DNA from: Caprimulgus europaeus
Taxonomy: Eukaryota; Chordata; Aves; Caprimulgiformes; Caprimulgidae
Assembly (NCBI GenBank): GCA_907165065.1
Contig: OU015534.1
Location: forward strand, 16,189,686-16,253,685
Reading direction: 5' to 3'
Length of the DNA stretch: 64,000 nt
A program made the translations under genes and the position numbers. Each line of letters begins with the position of its first letter. The first letter of the stretch is position 1. Positions 43,201 to 56,990 of this stretch are shown here, one piece after another. Below the pieces are notes generated by a model. It was given only the letters and a program-made list of their open reading frames with translations. It was not told the origin of the DNA and did no database searches.

Positions 43201-46200
43201 ATGAAAGACTAATTCACAGAGGTAGCTTTGATGTATGAACAAATAGCCACCTCTGACTTTTTTTTCCCAGTACAGAACTGAAAAAAAAGTGAATGGAATA
43301 AGTCCCCTGTGAAGCCACAGTTACCCAGGAGACACCAGTGAAATACACAGATTATAGGGACACAACCTGATTACAAAGATATTCACTACGAAGAAAACTT
43401 ACTGCTTGCTTTTTCCTTAAGCAGCCAAGAGGAAAAGTCACCTTTCCTCACTATCTCCTTTATTTGAAAACTAAAATCCTAGGTAGTCGGAATTGTAGCA
43501 CACAGAAAACACTCATCTGCATCCTTTAAGATTTCTGTATCGTATTATCTCAGGTCAGCTTAAGGTTTGTAACAGAATATTGGGTTTTATTGTACATGTA
43601 CCCATTAGTACATCAGTTGAGCGTTAAAGCTTGTATGCTTTGTGCAGTGATATTTCTTCTAATAAGCACATTCCTGGTGTGAGACGGGATGTGTCTAATC
43701 CATAGCAAAGCTGACTGAGAGACAATGGGCTCCAGCCAGCTCAGCTCTGTTTCAAGGAAAAAGGACAATAACTGTGTTTGACATTTATAAGAATCTAATT
43801 TCCTTGTGCTTTAAAAATGGAGCTCATTACCCTCCGGACTGGTGCCTTCCACCAATTATTGTAACTGATGTGCAAGGAGTTTTTTCCCCCCCTCTATATT
43901 AGTATTTGATGCATTCTAAACAGAGGCTGCTTCCTAAATTATTTACTGATCTCCTGTGCGCTAACCATGTTATGGGATTAACATTATTGACAGTAAGAAG
44001 GAAATTATCTTTTCAAAAGGCAACAGAAACAGGGAAACTATTTTGTGAGCCACAGGCTCACCCCTGCCCAGAGTAGGGCAGCTTTTCCCTTGGGGTGCCA
44101 GGGTTGGGTGTCACCAAGGCTCCCAAATGCCCCATGGGCAGGGGCACAGCTGAGGCTCAGCAGAAGTTGTGGATGGTACCAAATCAGGTGTCTCCTATTG
44201 ACTGCAATTACCCATCCACCTTCACCTCCAAGCTCTCAGTGAAAGGGGGAAGATATCTGCAGAACTGCTTCAAATAAAAGGACACAAAGATTCAGAGAGC
44301 ACAAGACCATCCAATCAGCTAGAGATTAAATGAGGTTTCTAAAGCAGCAGAGCTCATCTGAGTACTAACAGCTCGGTTCTCCAGAGGCCAACCGCAGTCC
44401 TAACAAAAAGGGCTCTCAGCCCAAGACACACTACTGGACTGTCTCCTGAAATTTTACATCCACCACTAATTTCTCCAGTGTGCTAAATCACAATGATTGT
44501 GTTCCAGTCTCCACTTCATTGTGTTTTAAACTGTCACTTATAGCTGTGCAAAGCAAATGTCAGATTTAATACATGCAAAAGTTAGACTATGATATCTCCA
44601 AGGTGACTATTTCTGGAACCATTAGCTCTGAGTTCACAAAGTGCCACTGTCAATATATAATGCATTTTTCAGCAAGGTTCCAAGTGAAAGCTATAAATAG
44701 AGATGGACAAATCCGGGGCCAGGAAAGGGTAGAATTCAGTTTTGCAAAACCAGATACCAGTGTTGGTCACAATCCAGGTTCTTGCCTGTCTGAATCTGCT
44801 CCATTTGGAGATGAGGAAAGTGTCTCCTCTTGACAATAAGCATTGCCCTTCTGGGCTTGCAGAGGCTTCAAAGAAAATAAAGCAGCACTGTAATAGTTTT
44901 GAGTTTTTAAAGAAGAAAAACCCGCTACTGGCTGTTTTCTTGCTTTAAGTAGGTCAGATATACACCCTCGTGTATACTGGATCTTGGAAATTTGTGGGAT
45001 GTGGGTTGTGGCAGAGTTTCCACCTCCTGCTCCCAGTGTTGATACCAAAAAGGGCTCTGGCTCTTGAGAGGTCAGTGGGGAAGCAGGAGAAGAACAAGAT
45101 GCTCCAGCACTGATATTTGATGCAGATCACGCTGCATGAGTGTGTTAAGTGCAAGACAAGTAAGGTCAGCTCTGTCCTGTAAAGAGCTGCCAGCACAGCC
45201 TGGTAAGGACACCTTGTACCCACCATTCCTGCCCCACCAGCTGATGGACCACAGTTTGCTTTGGCAATCTGTCCCCCTTTCTGCTCACACAGGGCCTTTG
45301 TGCCCATCCCACTGCCTCTTTCAAGAAGGGGAAAGAAGGTGAAGACCAGCAGCAGCCTGGCCCCACAGCGAATCACCAGCTGCTCAGCAGCACGCTGCTG
45401 GATGGCATGGATGGATATGCTGTTCCCAAGGCACCTGGACAAATCACATCCAGATGCTGAGTTCAGAGTGATTCAAGTACGACTACCTCAAACTAGGCTG
45501 TGCATCACAACACTGGAAAACAGTGTTATGTCAGAACACCCAGAAAAGCCTTTTTGGGAGTTGACCCTATGCTGCCGCTCTCTGCCGACATGGAGCTTCA
45601 GGGCAGAGTGCAGCTTTTGGAAGAGTTTGGGTAGTTTACAAACCACAGAGTTCAGAAAGGGCCACACTGACAATCATCCCTTTTGTTACTGCTACTACTC
45701 TGCTAATTATGGATCCAACCCCACTTACTGCCCTATTACTGAAATAGTCACAAATTGTGTGCTTAGAGCTGATGAACCCAGTGCCAAATGTCCATTGCCC
45801 CTAGAGGGTGACCCAAGATTGGGATAAGTACAGCACCACTAGAGATTAATGAAGAATGGGAAACATGGAAGAAGCTGGACCAGAGGCAGTACAAAGTGGC
45901 ACTGGCACACAGAGGAGGAACAGAAAGTGGTAGGTGGCCTCTGGAGCTTCTTGTCCCAGAAATGCTTCTTGGCCACACAGGAGGGGAGCTCCAGCCTGGC
46001 AGGTCTTGGGAGGTCAAGTGGCAACCTCTTCTTCCAGGTACATGAAGTTAAAAAACACAATTAATCTGGATTTTTTAGTTAATAAAGTTTTAATAGTTAT
46101 GTAGAACCAAAGCACAGAAGAACTCTACGCAGCTCATCAGCAGTAAACCATGCTTGCGTTACCCCTTTCTCTCTTCCACCACTTAGCCTTTAAAATGCAG

Positions 46201-49200
46201 GGACACTACTTTCCACAATTCAGGAACCAGTAACCTGCTCATTTGCTACAAAAGTTAGGTTGAAATTTCAACCCAGAGAAGTGGAAATAATTTCCATCAG
46301 GTATAAAAAATTCACAGCAAAAGAAAAAAAAAGGATGCTTAAGATGGAGACTTAAAGTCGCTAGAAGAAAAGGCTCACTGAGATTCACTAAGCATAAAAT
46401 CAGGTTAGTGGAAAAGTTTAAGCAGCATGAATGCATTGTTACAGAAAAACAGTGAAGATTTTGCCAGATAAAGATGATGACATGAAATTTAAGTCGTATG
46501 CAGGCATGCTGAGAAAGTAACGTTCTAAATACTTTCTGCTTACAATTACAAAATGATCAATTGTTAAGTGTTGGACAGAGAAATATATTCCATTCTGCCT
46601 GGACATGCACAGCAGGCCAAGAATGCACCTGGATAAACCAAGCATTCATTATCTCCCAGACACTCAATATCCCATAATACCCCCAGCGGCTGCCAGCTCC
46701 TTGTCCACCCTTGACCACACGCCATGTGCCCCATTTCACAGCTGAAAAGTATTTAAAATTCATGAAGCCTGTTGAAAGCTCAACTGTCACATTCTGCTCA
46801 TTCCACAGGCTATGGGAAAACCGTGCAGAAGGGACATTTCAACCAGGGCTATTATGGCTCTTGAATAACCAATATTCCATTAAATTGCTAATAAACCCAC
46901 TTGAAGATAAGTTGATCACAATCGAACCATACAGTAGCATTCCTTTCCTTTAACACCGAGTTGTCAGGTTTCACTCTCTACTGTACTCCTGTTTCTGTGC
47001 CGTTTGTTCGTGCCTTGACACTGAGCATTCAAGATACTCACTTTGTCCCCAGTAATCTAAATGCCCTATTCTAAAGAGGCTGAAAGATCTTTGGCAAGGA
47101 TAATACCCTGCTTATTTTAAGGCAGTGAACTCTTTTTAAGGGAAAATCTACACTAAAGAAGTGAAAAATTATTATACCTCAACTGGGATATTTGGGTTTC
47201 TATAACTTCTTGAAGGGTGCTCACAATTTGAATGTAGTGGTAAAAGGTACGAGCACCTCCTGGCTTCCCTAGCACCCAATCCAGCTTGGTCTGCTCTGAA
47301 TTTTCATTTGAGTTTGTGGTTCAGCAACTCATTTCCTCCTCCCTCCATGAAATCTCAGTTTTATCAAGTAAAATAAATATTAAAAAGTCTGAAAAAAAAC
47401 CCCAACCCGTCAAGACTGTTTGTTTTGCATTAAAATGGATTTTGCTTAGATTCCTCACAGTTAACTGTCAAGCTGATGGCCTGCCTGCTGATGGCTTCTG
47501 ATCTTGCTGTGTGCACATGTAATTCTGCCAAGAGGACTCCAAATTTTGTAATTTCCAACACTGAAAAGCATGTCAGTCTCCTTCTCAGAAGGGGATTTAG
47601 AAGCTTTAATTTTATATTAACTAACTCAATACTGCTGAAAAGCAGCTCCCACCCACCTCCATCTCAGCAGATTTCAGCTGCACAAATGGTCGAGGATGAT
47701 CACCAGGAAGATTTGGCCCCATCTAGACTGCTTGGTGGGGAGCCACAGACAAGATCCAGTGGTTGCTACCAGGTCTCCATTGCCCCATGCTGAGGATGGG
47801 CAGGGAGGAGAAGCAATTGCTCCCACAGGCACCTACCCAGAGCCCCCCTGAAGGCAGTCCAGCTCAAGGAGCAATGACCATCATCACAGGCAAAGAGAAT
47901 ATTTTTCTTCATATTGAATTAACTCAATAACTGGCCTTTTGCTGAGGAGCATCCGGTTGCTCCTGTGTTATTTTATAACAAGGGCCCCACGGGCAGAGGT
48001 TATACTAACCCAGTATTTTTTCCCCTCTAATAATAGGTTTCATTCATGCTTTCAGAGAAGTTGACTTGTCTGTCTTATTTTAGCTATGCTAGCACATCCT
48101 GCAAGAGTGCCCTGAAGTGTCTAGACATATGTAACAACAATAATGGCAGAAAAATGTAAACTCAGACCATTTTCTGTCTCCCAACTAGCTCCAGTAAGGT
48201 TTCCACTGCCAGATAAGTATCATCCCAGTAGGATTACAGAAGTTTGTTGGTTTACATGAAATGGGGTTAAATCCTCAAAGACACACCAACAGTTTTAAGG
48301 GGTCAAAAATACATCTCAAAAATAAGCAAACCGAGTCATCTACTGAACAATGGGCCATCACAGTGCTAGGTGGGACACTTCAACCTGAAAAATAACCTTT
48401 GGCAGTCTAACACAGGCTTTAATACATTCTTAAGCTTTAAAAAAATATGCATAAGCATTTATCCATCTCTGGCTACTGCTCCTTGAACTCAAACTGACAG
48501 AGGCAAAGAAAGAGCCAGCTTTGCACATCGTGCTTCTGCACTGGCTTCCCATCTGGGGCTTACAGTCGTCAGGAGGAAACGAGAACAAAGCAGCAAGCAC
48601 TGTAACACGAAGAGCAACTGAGAGCCAGCGGTTGGTGAGTCTCTCTGTAGCCACACATTTGTAAGAGGCAGAAGCTTTTGTCTGTGCAGTGCCTTGCCTT
48701 TCCAGGCAAGCTCACCAAGCACCCAGGCAGGGAAGAGCCTCTGTCTTCCCCCCAAGACACTTGCTGTGCTCCCTGCAAACAGAGGGATGGTGCCACCTCT
48801 CGGGCTGCTTTGCCAGGACATCCCTCGCTCTCCTGTGCCTCTAGTGACAGCTCGCAGTGCGAGATCTCTTCTCGCCTTTTGCACTTTTAAGCCATAAAAC
48901 TCACAAGCAATATTTCATTTTAAACCATCAACACCTGCAGGCAGGCAACCCTCACTGTAATGTCCATTATATCATCTTCATACTAATAAAACACTTTTAA
49001 ACCAGCCTGCTCACCCCCTGCCTCCCCTCACTTGTGTCTCGGGGGTGGGGAGGGACACACAGACTTGGGACACTGCTGCTCAGTGAAATTACAAGACCAC
49101 AGAAGTTTATGGCGATTAAACCTCTTATGTGACAGCCTTAAGTCCTGGTGCCCAAGAGGGGACAACAACCCACCAGACACACAACCATGCCCATGGTGCC

Positions 49201-49455
49201 CAGGAGGGAGCACAAGAGCTTTCCCAAAGCACTTTGAACACCTCACCAACGGAAAGGCACCTGTCCACCCCGTAATTGAGCACCAACTTTGGATATAGGT
49301 GATACATCACCAGAAGTCCTGAAAGATTGTGAATTTCTTTTTTATAACAGACATCCAAAAGCTTGGATAAGGGAAACAGCCACCTGCCTTTCACGCAGTG
49401 ATGTTTCACACAAAGAGGGCACACATACCAACTCCGATCTACACAACAAATATTC

Positions 49456-49493
49456 ATAGAATCATAGAATGGTTTGGATTGGAAGGGACCTTA
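49456..49493 (-). mobile_element. CR1 3' tail fragment
   Basis: The plus strand reads ATAGAATCATAGAATGG then TTGGAAGGGACCTTAAA, the reverse complement of a CR1 3' end. It lies next to the LTR-like segment and may be the tail of the same CR1 copy whose ORF2 part starts at about 49961. Confidence 0.8.
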
Positions 49494-49499
49494 AATGGA

Positions 49500-49960
49500 T
49501 GTCCCCATGCTGAAACTGGGAGCTGAGCCTGAAGAGGTCCGTGACTCCATGGGAAGCTCGTGTTGGAACATCTTGTTCCTGGACTTTCATGCCGAGAAGA
49601 GCAGCAGAGGTGAACTGACTGAACCCCCATTCCCTGCCCCTTGTGCCACTGGGGGGGAAGGTAGAGAAATTGGGAGCAAAGTGATTGAAGCCCGGGAAGA
49701 AGGGAGGGGTGGGGGAAGGTGTTGTAAGATGTGGGTGTTATGTCTCATTGCATTACTTAGATGAAATGGCAACTAATTAAACTGATTTTTCTCCCCCAAG
49801 TTTGAGTCTGTTTTGCCTGTGACCATAACTGGTGAGTGAGCTCTCCCTGTCCTTCATTCCTAATCCCACGTCCTCTTTGTTGTGACTCCCACCCCATCTC
49901 ACTGGGTCGAGGGAGTGAATGCAGGACTGCATGGTCCCATTGTGGGTCAAACCACCACAC
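49500..49960. mobile_element. LTR-like segment of avian endogenous retrovirus type
   Basis: This non-CR1 segment lies between two CR1 pieces of the same orientation. On the minus strand it begins near TGTGGTGGTTTGACCC and includes CACTCACCAGTTATGGTCAC and a poly-pyrimidine block. To my recollection these resemble solo LTRs common in bird genomes. The edges read TG and CA, but I see no clear target-site duplication. No viral genes are present. The family name and orientation are not certain. Confidence 0.4.
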
Positions 49961-50565
49961 CACACTTCTCTTGATGCATCCCAGGACACAGTTGGCCTTC
50001 TGGGCTTCAAGCGCACATTGCTGGCTCATGTTGAGCTTCTTGTCCACCACCATCCCCAAGTCCTTCTCTTCAGAGCTGGTCTCTAACCACTCATCACCCA
50101 GCCTGCATTTGTGCTTGGGGTTGCCCCAACCCAGGTGCAGGACCTTGCATTTGGCCTTGTTGAACTTCATGATGTTGGCACAGGCCCACCTCTCAAGCCT
50201 TTCAAGGTTCCTCTGGATGGTGTCCCGTCCCTCCAGTGTGGTGTCATCAGCAAATTAGCTGAGGGTGTACTCAATCCCACTGTCCATGTCACTTACAAAG
50301 ATGTTGAACAATACTGGCCCCAATACCAACCCCTGAGGGACACCACTCGTCATGGTCTCCACTTGGACATCAAGCTGTTGACCACAACTCTGAGTGTGGC
50401 TATCCAGCCAATTCCTTATCCACTGAGTGGTCCACCCACTAAACCCATTCTCCAGCTTAGAGACAAGGATGTCACGCGGAACAGTGTCAAATACCTTGCA
50501 CAAGTCCACGTAGATGACATCAGTTGCTTTAGCCTTATTGACCAATGGTATTACCAAAGTACAAA
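49961..50565 (-). mobile_element. CR1 LINE ORF2 reverse transcriptase fragment, disabled
   Basis: The minus-strand translation shows CR1 reverse transcriptase motifs in order: [19 protein letters not shown], then [18 protein letters not shown], then FADD (50243-50254), then [13 protein letters not shown], then [19 protein letters not shown], then GCIKRSV. The reading frame is the same throughout but is broken by a TAA at 50255-50257, directly before FADD. A few residues usually found after FADDT appear deleted. It then runs into the LTR-like segment. Confidence 0.93.
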
Positions 50566-53500
50566 TCAAAGGAACTCCTTTAAGGCCTCCCTGCATTTAA
50601 TTACTTTGAAGTCTACATGAGCTTCAGTTCATTGACATTTATACATCCCCCTTCCAACAATTTCTGCAACACAGGCACAAGGATGGAGAATTTAAAACAT
50701 TTTGTAAAGACGCAGCACAGCAACACACATCCTTTTAATACTCAACAATGCACGAATACTGATCAAGTCTAAAACCAAAACCTAGATCAGAATACTTTTA
50801 AAAAAAAAAAAACAAAACAGAACAACAGAAATTGTCTAGGTGCTTATTCTAAGTTCAAGTCAGTCATTTCAGATCTCAGAGGACATTGTTGCTTTGACCA
50901 CCTGCAAGCACCATTGACATAACTCCACACAGACTTGTCAGGAGAGCATTTAGTTGCAGGTGGGAGTTCGGAGGGTCAAACCTCGACACAGGACCTGAGC
51001 TCTAGGCAGGTGGTGGAGGATGAAATCCTGGCCCCACTGAAGCCAGAATCCCCCCACACTTGAGAGGTCCCTTTACATTTTACACAGAACCACACAAATG
51101 CAAATGTCTGGATACCTATAAGGAAAGCACTTTAAGAACACTAACAGGTACAATGTGGTTCATTGTTTTGTTTCTTTGCCTGACAAACAAGTTGATATAC
51201 ATTTTTACATATCCCAAGACTATATTCTTTTATTAGAGCTAAATACTGTGTTCAACCAAAAAGTGCAGTGAAATTCGGGGCAGTGGGGTTTTATTTTCAA
51301 AATAAATAAATTTCCTTCACATGTCAGCAACTCAGGTACTACTGCACTTTGCTACCGTATAAACATCTTCCACTTGTACATCCATAAAATATGAGTGGAT
51401 TTAAACAAAGGGACACAAAAGGCAAACTTGTAATGCGCAGGGACGGGGGGAATCTACTTAATTAAAGCTCTTTGAGTAGAAAGACACTTTACATGTGAGA
51501 CTCCTCACCCAATCCTGCTCCTTTAGCAAGATGTACTTTTGCAAACTGAGCCATCTCCCCTCACTCACTCACCCATCCCACTCATCAGGCACTTTACAGA
51601 GATGCAGCTTCTTCAGTATCTTACTGTTTGGTCTTGGAAACAGTTACTGCGGGAGGGGAAATATCTCTCTGCAGGCTTTTAAATGCACCTTAGAAATGAG
51701 GGTTTCATTTAAGTTATTATTAAATAAGAGCTACTCTGAAGAAGTAAATCCAGTAAGAACTCTTCCTGCACTGGGCTAATTGAATTTGCTGACCTACATT
51801 TCCTAATTACACCTCCTGTGTCTGAGGCAGCACATGCTCATGTTTCATTGCACGCAAGCCAGCGCCCTTCGCGGAGCAGCAGCAATACTCCCAGGGGGTT
51901 CCACACTGGAGCATCCAAGCTCTGCCAGCTCTGCGTGCACCAGGCACTGCTTTGGGGGATGCAGTGATGCCATGATCCTCTTCAGAGCACGATCTGCCTG
52001 GCAGGAGCCTAGCCCAAACCCACCACACCACCGAGCAACCAGCAGCAGCACGACTGACGGACGCACGGCAACGGCAGCCCGTTTCCAGACTCGCGTGGGA
52101 ATAGGGAGCACGTCTGCTGGGGTAACAGCCAAGAGCTGATGATACAGCAGACTCCAGCAGTGCTTTATAGTCAGCCTAATGGCTTTTCCTTTCTCCACAC
52201 AGTACTGTGTAACCTCCCTACCATACAGAAATAAAGGGAAATACAAAAATTTATAAAATTATAACTAAATGGAAACTATCACCTCACCACATGCTATCAA
52301 CACCATCATGGGTACAGAAGCAATCTGACAGCTTGTAACTGCAGTGCTCCCAGACAAAGGTGATGCCAGAGCTCACAGGTACCTGCAGGACCTGCTGCAG
52401 ACAAAAGGTGAGCTTGGGGCTGAAGCAGGGGTCAGCCATGGAAAAGTTAAATGAAAACCACTTAATGCACTCCTGCCATCAAGGAGATGAACTGTGTATT
52501 TCCCTGCCAGCTGGGTTTTGGGGTTTTTTTTGTTTCCACTGCTGGAGGCTCCTGCCCCACTGGGGAGGACATCACTGCTGCGTAGGGTGGCCAAGCCTCC
52601 CTGAGGACCACAGTTCCAGCCAGGCAAGCCTCAGCCCTACCAAGAGGGCTCAGCTGTGGAAGTGCCATGTCATGCAGCCTGGGAGGAAGGAAACAATGCC
52701 TGCAGCATCTGGCAAGCATGGGGGGAACTGCCAGGAGCACCTGGCCTAAGAATGATTGCCCTTGACTGCAGCATCAAACCTTTAGTGCACCTCCTGCAAG
52801 TATCCTGAAGAAAATGAAGATGCCCTAAAACTTGCTCATTATCTACTACCATGTAAGGAAGACAACTCAAGAGCTCCTCATTCACTCCTCACCATCACTA
52901 GGTTACATTTTACAGCAAGTTTTTTAGGTTCTTCAGTAGGAAGGGTCCTCTGCTGGCTGGTGTTAACTCCACACTGCACATGCTTACAGGTCTGTGGATC
53001 AAGCAATAAAGTGGAAACCTGGGAAAATAATGACCACTATATTCTTTGTAGATGTTAGCAATGGTTTTAAAACCTGTCTCTATCAACGCTTTTGATGTCC
53101 TACAGGTGGTAGGTGCTCAAGGGGAAAGGTAGAAAGTCTGTTTTTCTACATGTTCTGGCTGGTGAAAGTTATAACTGTAGTTACACAACAGTGAAGAGAA
53201 GCTGCAGAAATGAATATACTCTGCAAGGTCAGAGCAGAAGGAATGTGCTATTTTGTTTGGCCTGTTCCACACTCATCTTTCATTTCAGCAGAGTTGAAAA
53301 GAAGGTGAAGGTAGGAAGCAAGTCTCCAACACACTGGAATACACCAAGTCTTTTCAATACTCACTTTACTCTAAATTAACAAATATAGCTTCTCCTTCAG
53401 AAACCACTCATTACAATGACCTGAAAGATTATGCTCCTGAAAAACCTAATGCACGGTTAGTGGATATCAATCCATAAAGTCATAGTAATTTGTTCAGAAT

Positions 53501-53913
53501 ACAGATAACACTCCATACTCTTTCAGGTACAGATAAAGTGGCAAAGCTAAAATGCACGAAACAAGCCACAGAATTCATGGACAAAATGAAAGTCCCTAGT
53601 AAGTAAAAGCAGTTACATAATGAACATGTAGAATTAGTAATTTTCAAAAGACTTATTTTCACAAAACTGAAATAGTTGAGCCAAATAATTAAGCAGCTAA
53701 TTCACATGCTAAAAATAATTGATGCCCAGAAGCAGTTTCAAGAAAATGTCATTAAATGTCCAGAAAGCCCACTCTGATATGTGACAAAGAACACTGTACT
53801 AGATTAAGGACCAAAGATAATGGATAAGTTAATTGGTGTAGAGGGGAAATTAAATCAAATAAAGGCTAAAACAATTGTAAGTATTAAGTTTTAGTGCAAC
53901 ATATCAGAAATAA

Positions 53914-53952
53914 AGAGGAAAAAAAAGAAAGAAAGAAGAAAAAAAGCAAAAG
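53914..53952. repeat. Purine-rich (GAAA)n-like low-complexity tract
   Basis: A stretch of A and G only, with GAAA-like units, broken by few interruptions, in DDAH1 intron 1. Confidence 0.8.
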
Positions 53953-56947
53953 AACCTAGTGAAAAGTCTCTGGATAGCACAATCAAGACTCACAAGGGCC
54001 TTTTTTTCTCTCCTTTGCTTCCCTACCTTAGGAACAATAGGAATAGCAATATAATAGCAACAGTAGCAATAGTGGTGCTGATTCATTACTACCTCGAAAG
54101 GGTGAAATTTTCACTATTGACACCAGAAAGTTAAAAGTACTGAATAAACATCTCTGCACTGCATGAGGAAAACACCAATTAAATATTCAGATTTATTACA
54201 GAGAGTAATTTTCATCCCAGCCATAACACAGTAGGACATTAAACAGCAGTTATTAAAAAGCACTTTTAAAACAACGGGTCAGGATGATTTCCACCTATGC
54301 AGGAGTTCTGTAGTGTTCATAATCCTTTACAGCCTAACGGGGATGCCTGAAAAATTTGCAAAGACACTGACAGGAATAATAAGGAATTGAAGGATAAGAT
54401 AATTAATACCAATCAGCATATGTTTACAGCAAGTCAGTCTTGCCTAGTTTGACAGAGCTATGGATGGAAGGGTAACTCCAGCCAACAGCAGTGATAGCAC
54501 TGATGCACCAGGTTAAGATACATACAAGTGGATACTGCTGTTGGTATGCAAATAAAGTGTTTTCATGTTTGTCTTGAGACCAGATGAGAATGGAAATCAT
54601 TGCTGAATAGGTGTGTTTCAAACAAAAACTCACCAGTGCGAGGTCACTCAAGTTTCAGACAAGCAGCCTGAGAGCACACAGTCATCGCTGGTCAGTGACC
54701 GGAGTGTCAAACCATGAGCAAACCAGGTCACAGGCAGGGAGGACAGCACAAGAAGTACAAGCGACCACCCCACACTGCCATATGGCCGCCATGAAGGCTG
54801 TGTGGCTGGCACAAGGACCTCGGGCCACAGCCAGAGAAGGAGCCATCTGTTTAGTTTTGTAAGCCAAGCCACCACGAAGGATCATTGCCTGCACATGCGC
54901 TCTAGCCATAACCCTGGGACCAAAGAGAGACCTTCAGTCGGACAAGCAGGAAAACTCTGTAGGGGCAGAGATCTCCACCATCCCAGTGTGTGCCGTTGCC
55001 ACAGCTGCTTTCCAGTACCACAGCCACTGCATGGAGAACATCCAACAGTCACAAAGGGCTCGGAGAGGAGCCACCAGGAGGAAGGCATTTCCTAAACTTC
55101 TAAGCAGCATTCAGGGAGCTCAATCTGTTTCGCTGATCAAAGAGAGGATTAGAAAGGCCTTCAATCATGCCTGCAAAGACCTACACAAGGAACAGAAATT
55201 CCATAACAAGCTCTGACAAAATGCATGGAAGCTGAATCCAAACCAGGAGCAATGGCTGATGCAGGGATAGTGGATTTATTTTTCAAAGGAAGATAATTTA
55301 TGATTTTGATAACTTAAGAATGATTGTATTAAACTCTTTCCCTTCTTTGCAGCCCAAGTGGAGGGCACCCACAGCTCAGCAGCAAGCAGACCACCCCCAA
55401 GGTGGACGATGTAGGTCTAGGAGATGATGATGGGTGAAAGGCTGAATCCAGGAGCCTACTGCCAGTCCAGGCACCAGAAAACACTGACAGACAAACCATG
55501 ACTTCACAACTTTTCCTCCCTGTTCAGTGAAGAGGAAGAAGATAAAGAGCCTGGTGAGAAACTAAGCCACTTTTCTGACAGTGGCTAATGCCAGTGCAAG
55601 TGATGTAGTTTTAGGAACAGATGAGTCTGAAAATCTTGACTAAAGAATTTTTTTACCTTTTTTTAATTGCTGCCACACATCACTGTGCAGGCACGAGTAT
55701 GCTCACAGAAACAGATTACGTACTCGGTTTACTACCAACAAATGGATCAGTTTTCTCTTTGTGGGTAGTAAAAGGCCTCCCTGGAAAAGCCTGTGGCTAT
55801 TTAGGACAGACAAGGTGGTTAAAGATATCTTACAGTACCACTTACTCACCACTTCTGCTAGTGTACTTAGCCAACAGGAACGTTAAACAGTACGATCTTC
55901 AACAAAAGCACACACAGCACCTGCGACACCTATTGCAGCACGTCCAAGCGACGGGATAACTGGGGAGGAGCAGTGTGAACAGCAGAGTTCCCTTGGGAGG
56001 GGGCGGGGGGCAAGGCAGCTTGGGAAGCACTGACGTATTGTCTTTCCATTACTGAAAATTACACTTTGTGAAACAGCATTAGATCATTTTAAGAGGTTTA
56101 CATAAGGACACTGAAAAACAAGTCCTTTTGCAAATTCTCTTTTATTTTTTTTAAGTTTCCCTCCCCTTTCTATTTCCACTATGCATGTTGTGAAAATCCA
56201 ACATGCAATAAGTCTAGTGTTCCCAGACAGAAAAGACCAACCTCAACCCAAGTGAAATCTTCCAGCTGTTCCCAGCTCCTTCTCGTCTCTCCATCAGACA
56301 GGCTCACAGCAGCGCCTCAATTACTTGTTTAGGAAGGATGTGACATGTTCCAATTTAATACATTTAGCCCTTCTTAGAGCAAATGTAGAATTAAGCCTCA
56401 GTATGCACTTGACAGATCTCTTAGCAACTAGAGTGCAATCAGCCAACAATGGATGATTCACAGTTTTAGCAAGAGTGTGCAGAACTGCCTGCCAAAAGTC
56501 TGAATAAACTCACATTGCTAGACACTATGGTAAAACGTACCCTGATCTCTTTTAAACTATTATATCATAGAGGAAAGTTAAACTGCATGCATTCCAGCAG
56601 CTTGCCCGAGTCTGGAAATACAATTGAACTGCAACATCTCAATTTTATGATAACCGAGACTTTTCAGTGGTTATTTTTACTTAATTAGGATAATGGTACC
56701 TTTCAAGAGAAACTGCTAAAATCTTTCAGTTTGTGTAAATAATGGATGACTTCTGTTTCTGCTGCTCTGAAATGGGAAAAGGAAGAGTCTGGAGGACACT
56801 AATGGTGGTACTCTATCCCAAGTCACATCAATTAATTAAGATGGGCTTAATCTCACACCTACTGCTGTGGGTCCCATCAGCATTTAAAATATTGAGAGAT
56901 CTCTGTGCAATCTGTGAGTAAGAGAGGAATAACAGGAAGCAGCACTA

Positions 56948-56990
56948 GATATATATCCTGCATATATATATATATGTGCATATATCCTGA
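56948..56990. repeat. AT-rich microsatellite cluster
   Basis: An (AT)n core at about 56962-56975 is flanked on both sides by the related motif ATATATCCTG, which suggests local slippage and duplication. Confidence 0.8.

Noticed and set aside
44954..45442. 162-codon minus-strand open frame in DDAH1 intron 1
   Set aside because: Same strand as DDAH1, but it matches no part of DDAH1 and no family I recognise. Treated as chance.
45261..45827. 188-codon plus-strand open frame in DDAH1 intron 1
   Set aside because: Longest intronic frame, but no recognisable domain, no splice context, irregular composition, and a comparably long frame overlaps it on the other strand.
51845..52246. 133-codon minus-strand frame over the intronic CpG cluster
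   Set aside because: Could be an alternative DDAH1 first exon in principle, but the peptide matches nothing known from DDAH1. Only the CpG cluster is reported.
54611..55216. Cluster of overlapping plus-strand frames of about 76-97 codons
   Set aside because: Considered as a possible small gene or processed pseudogene, but no family is recognisable and the frames do not join at convincing splice sites.
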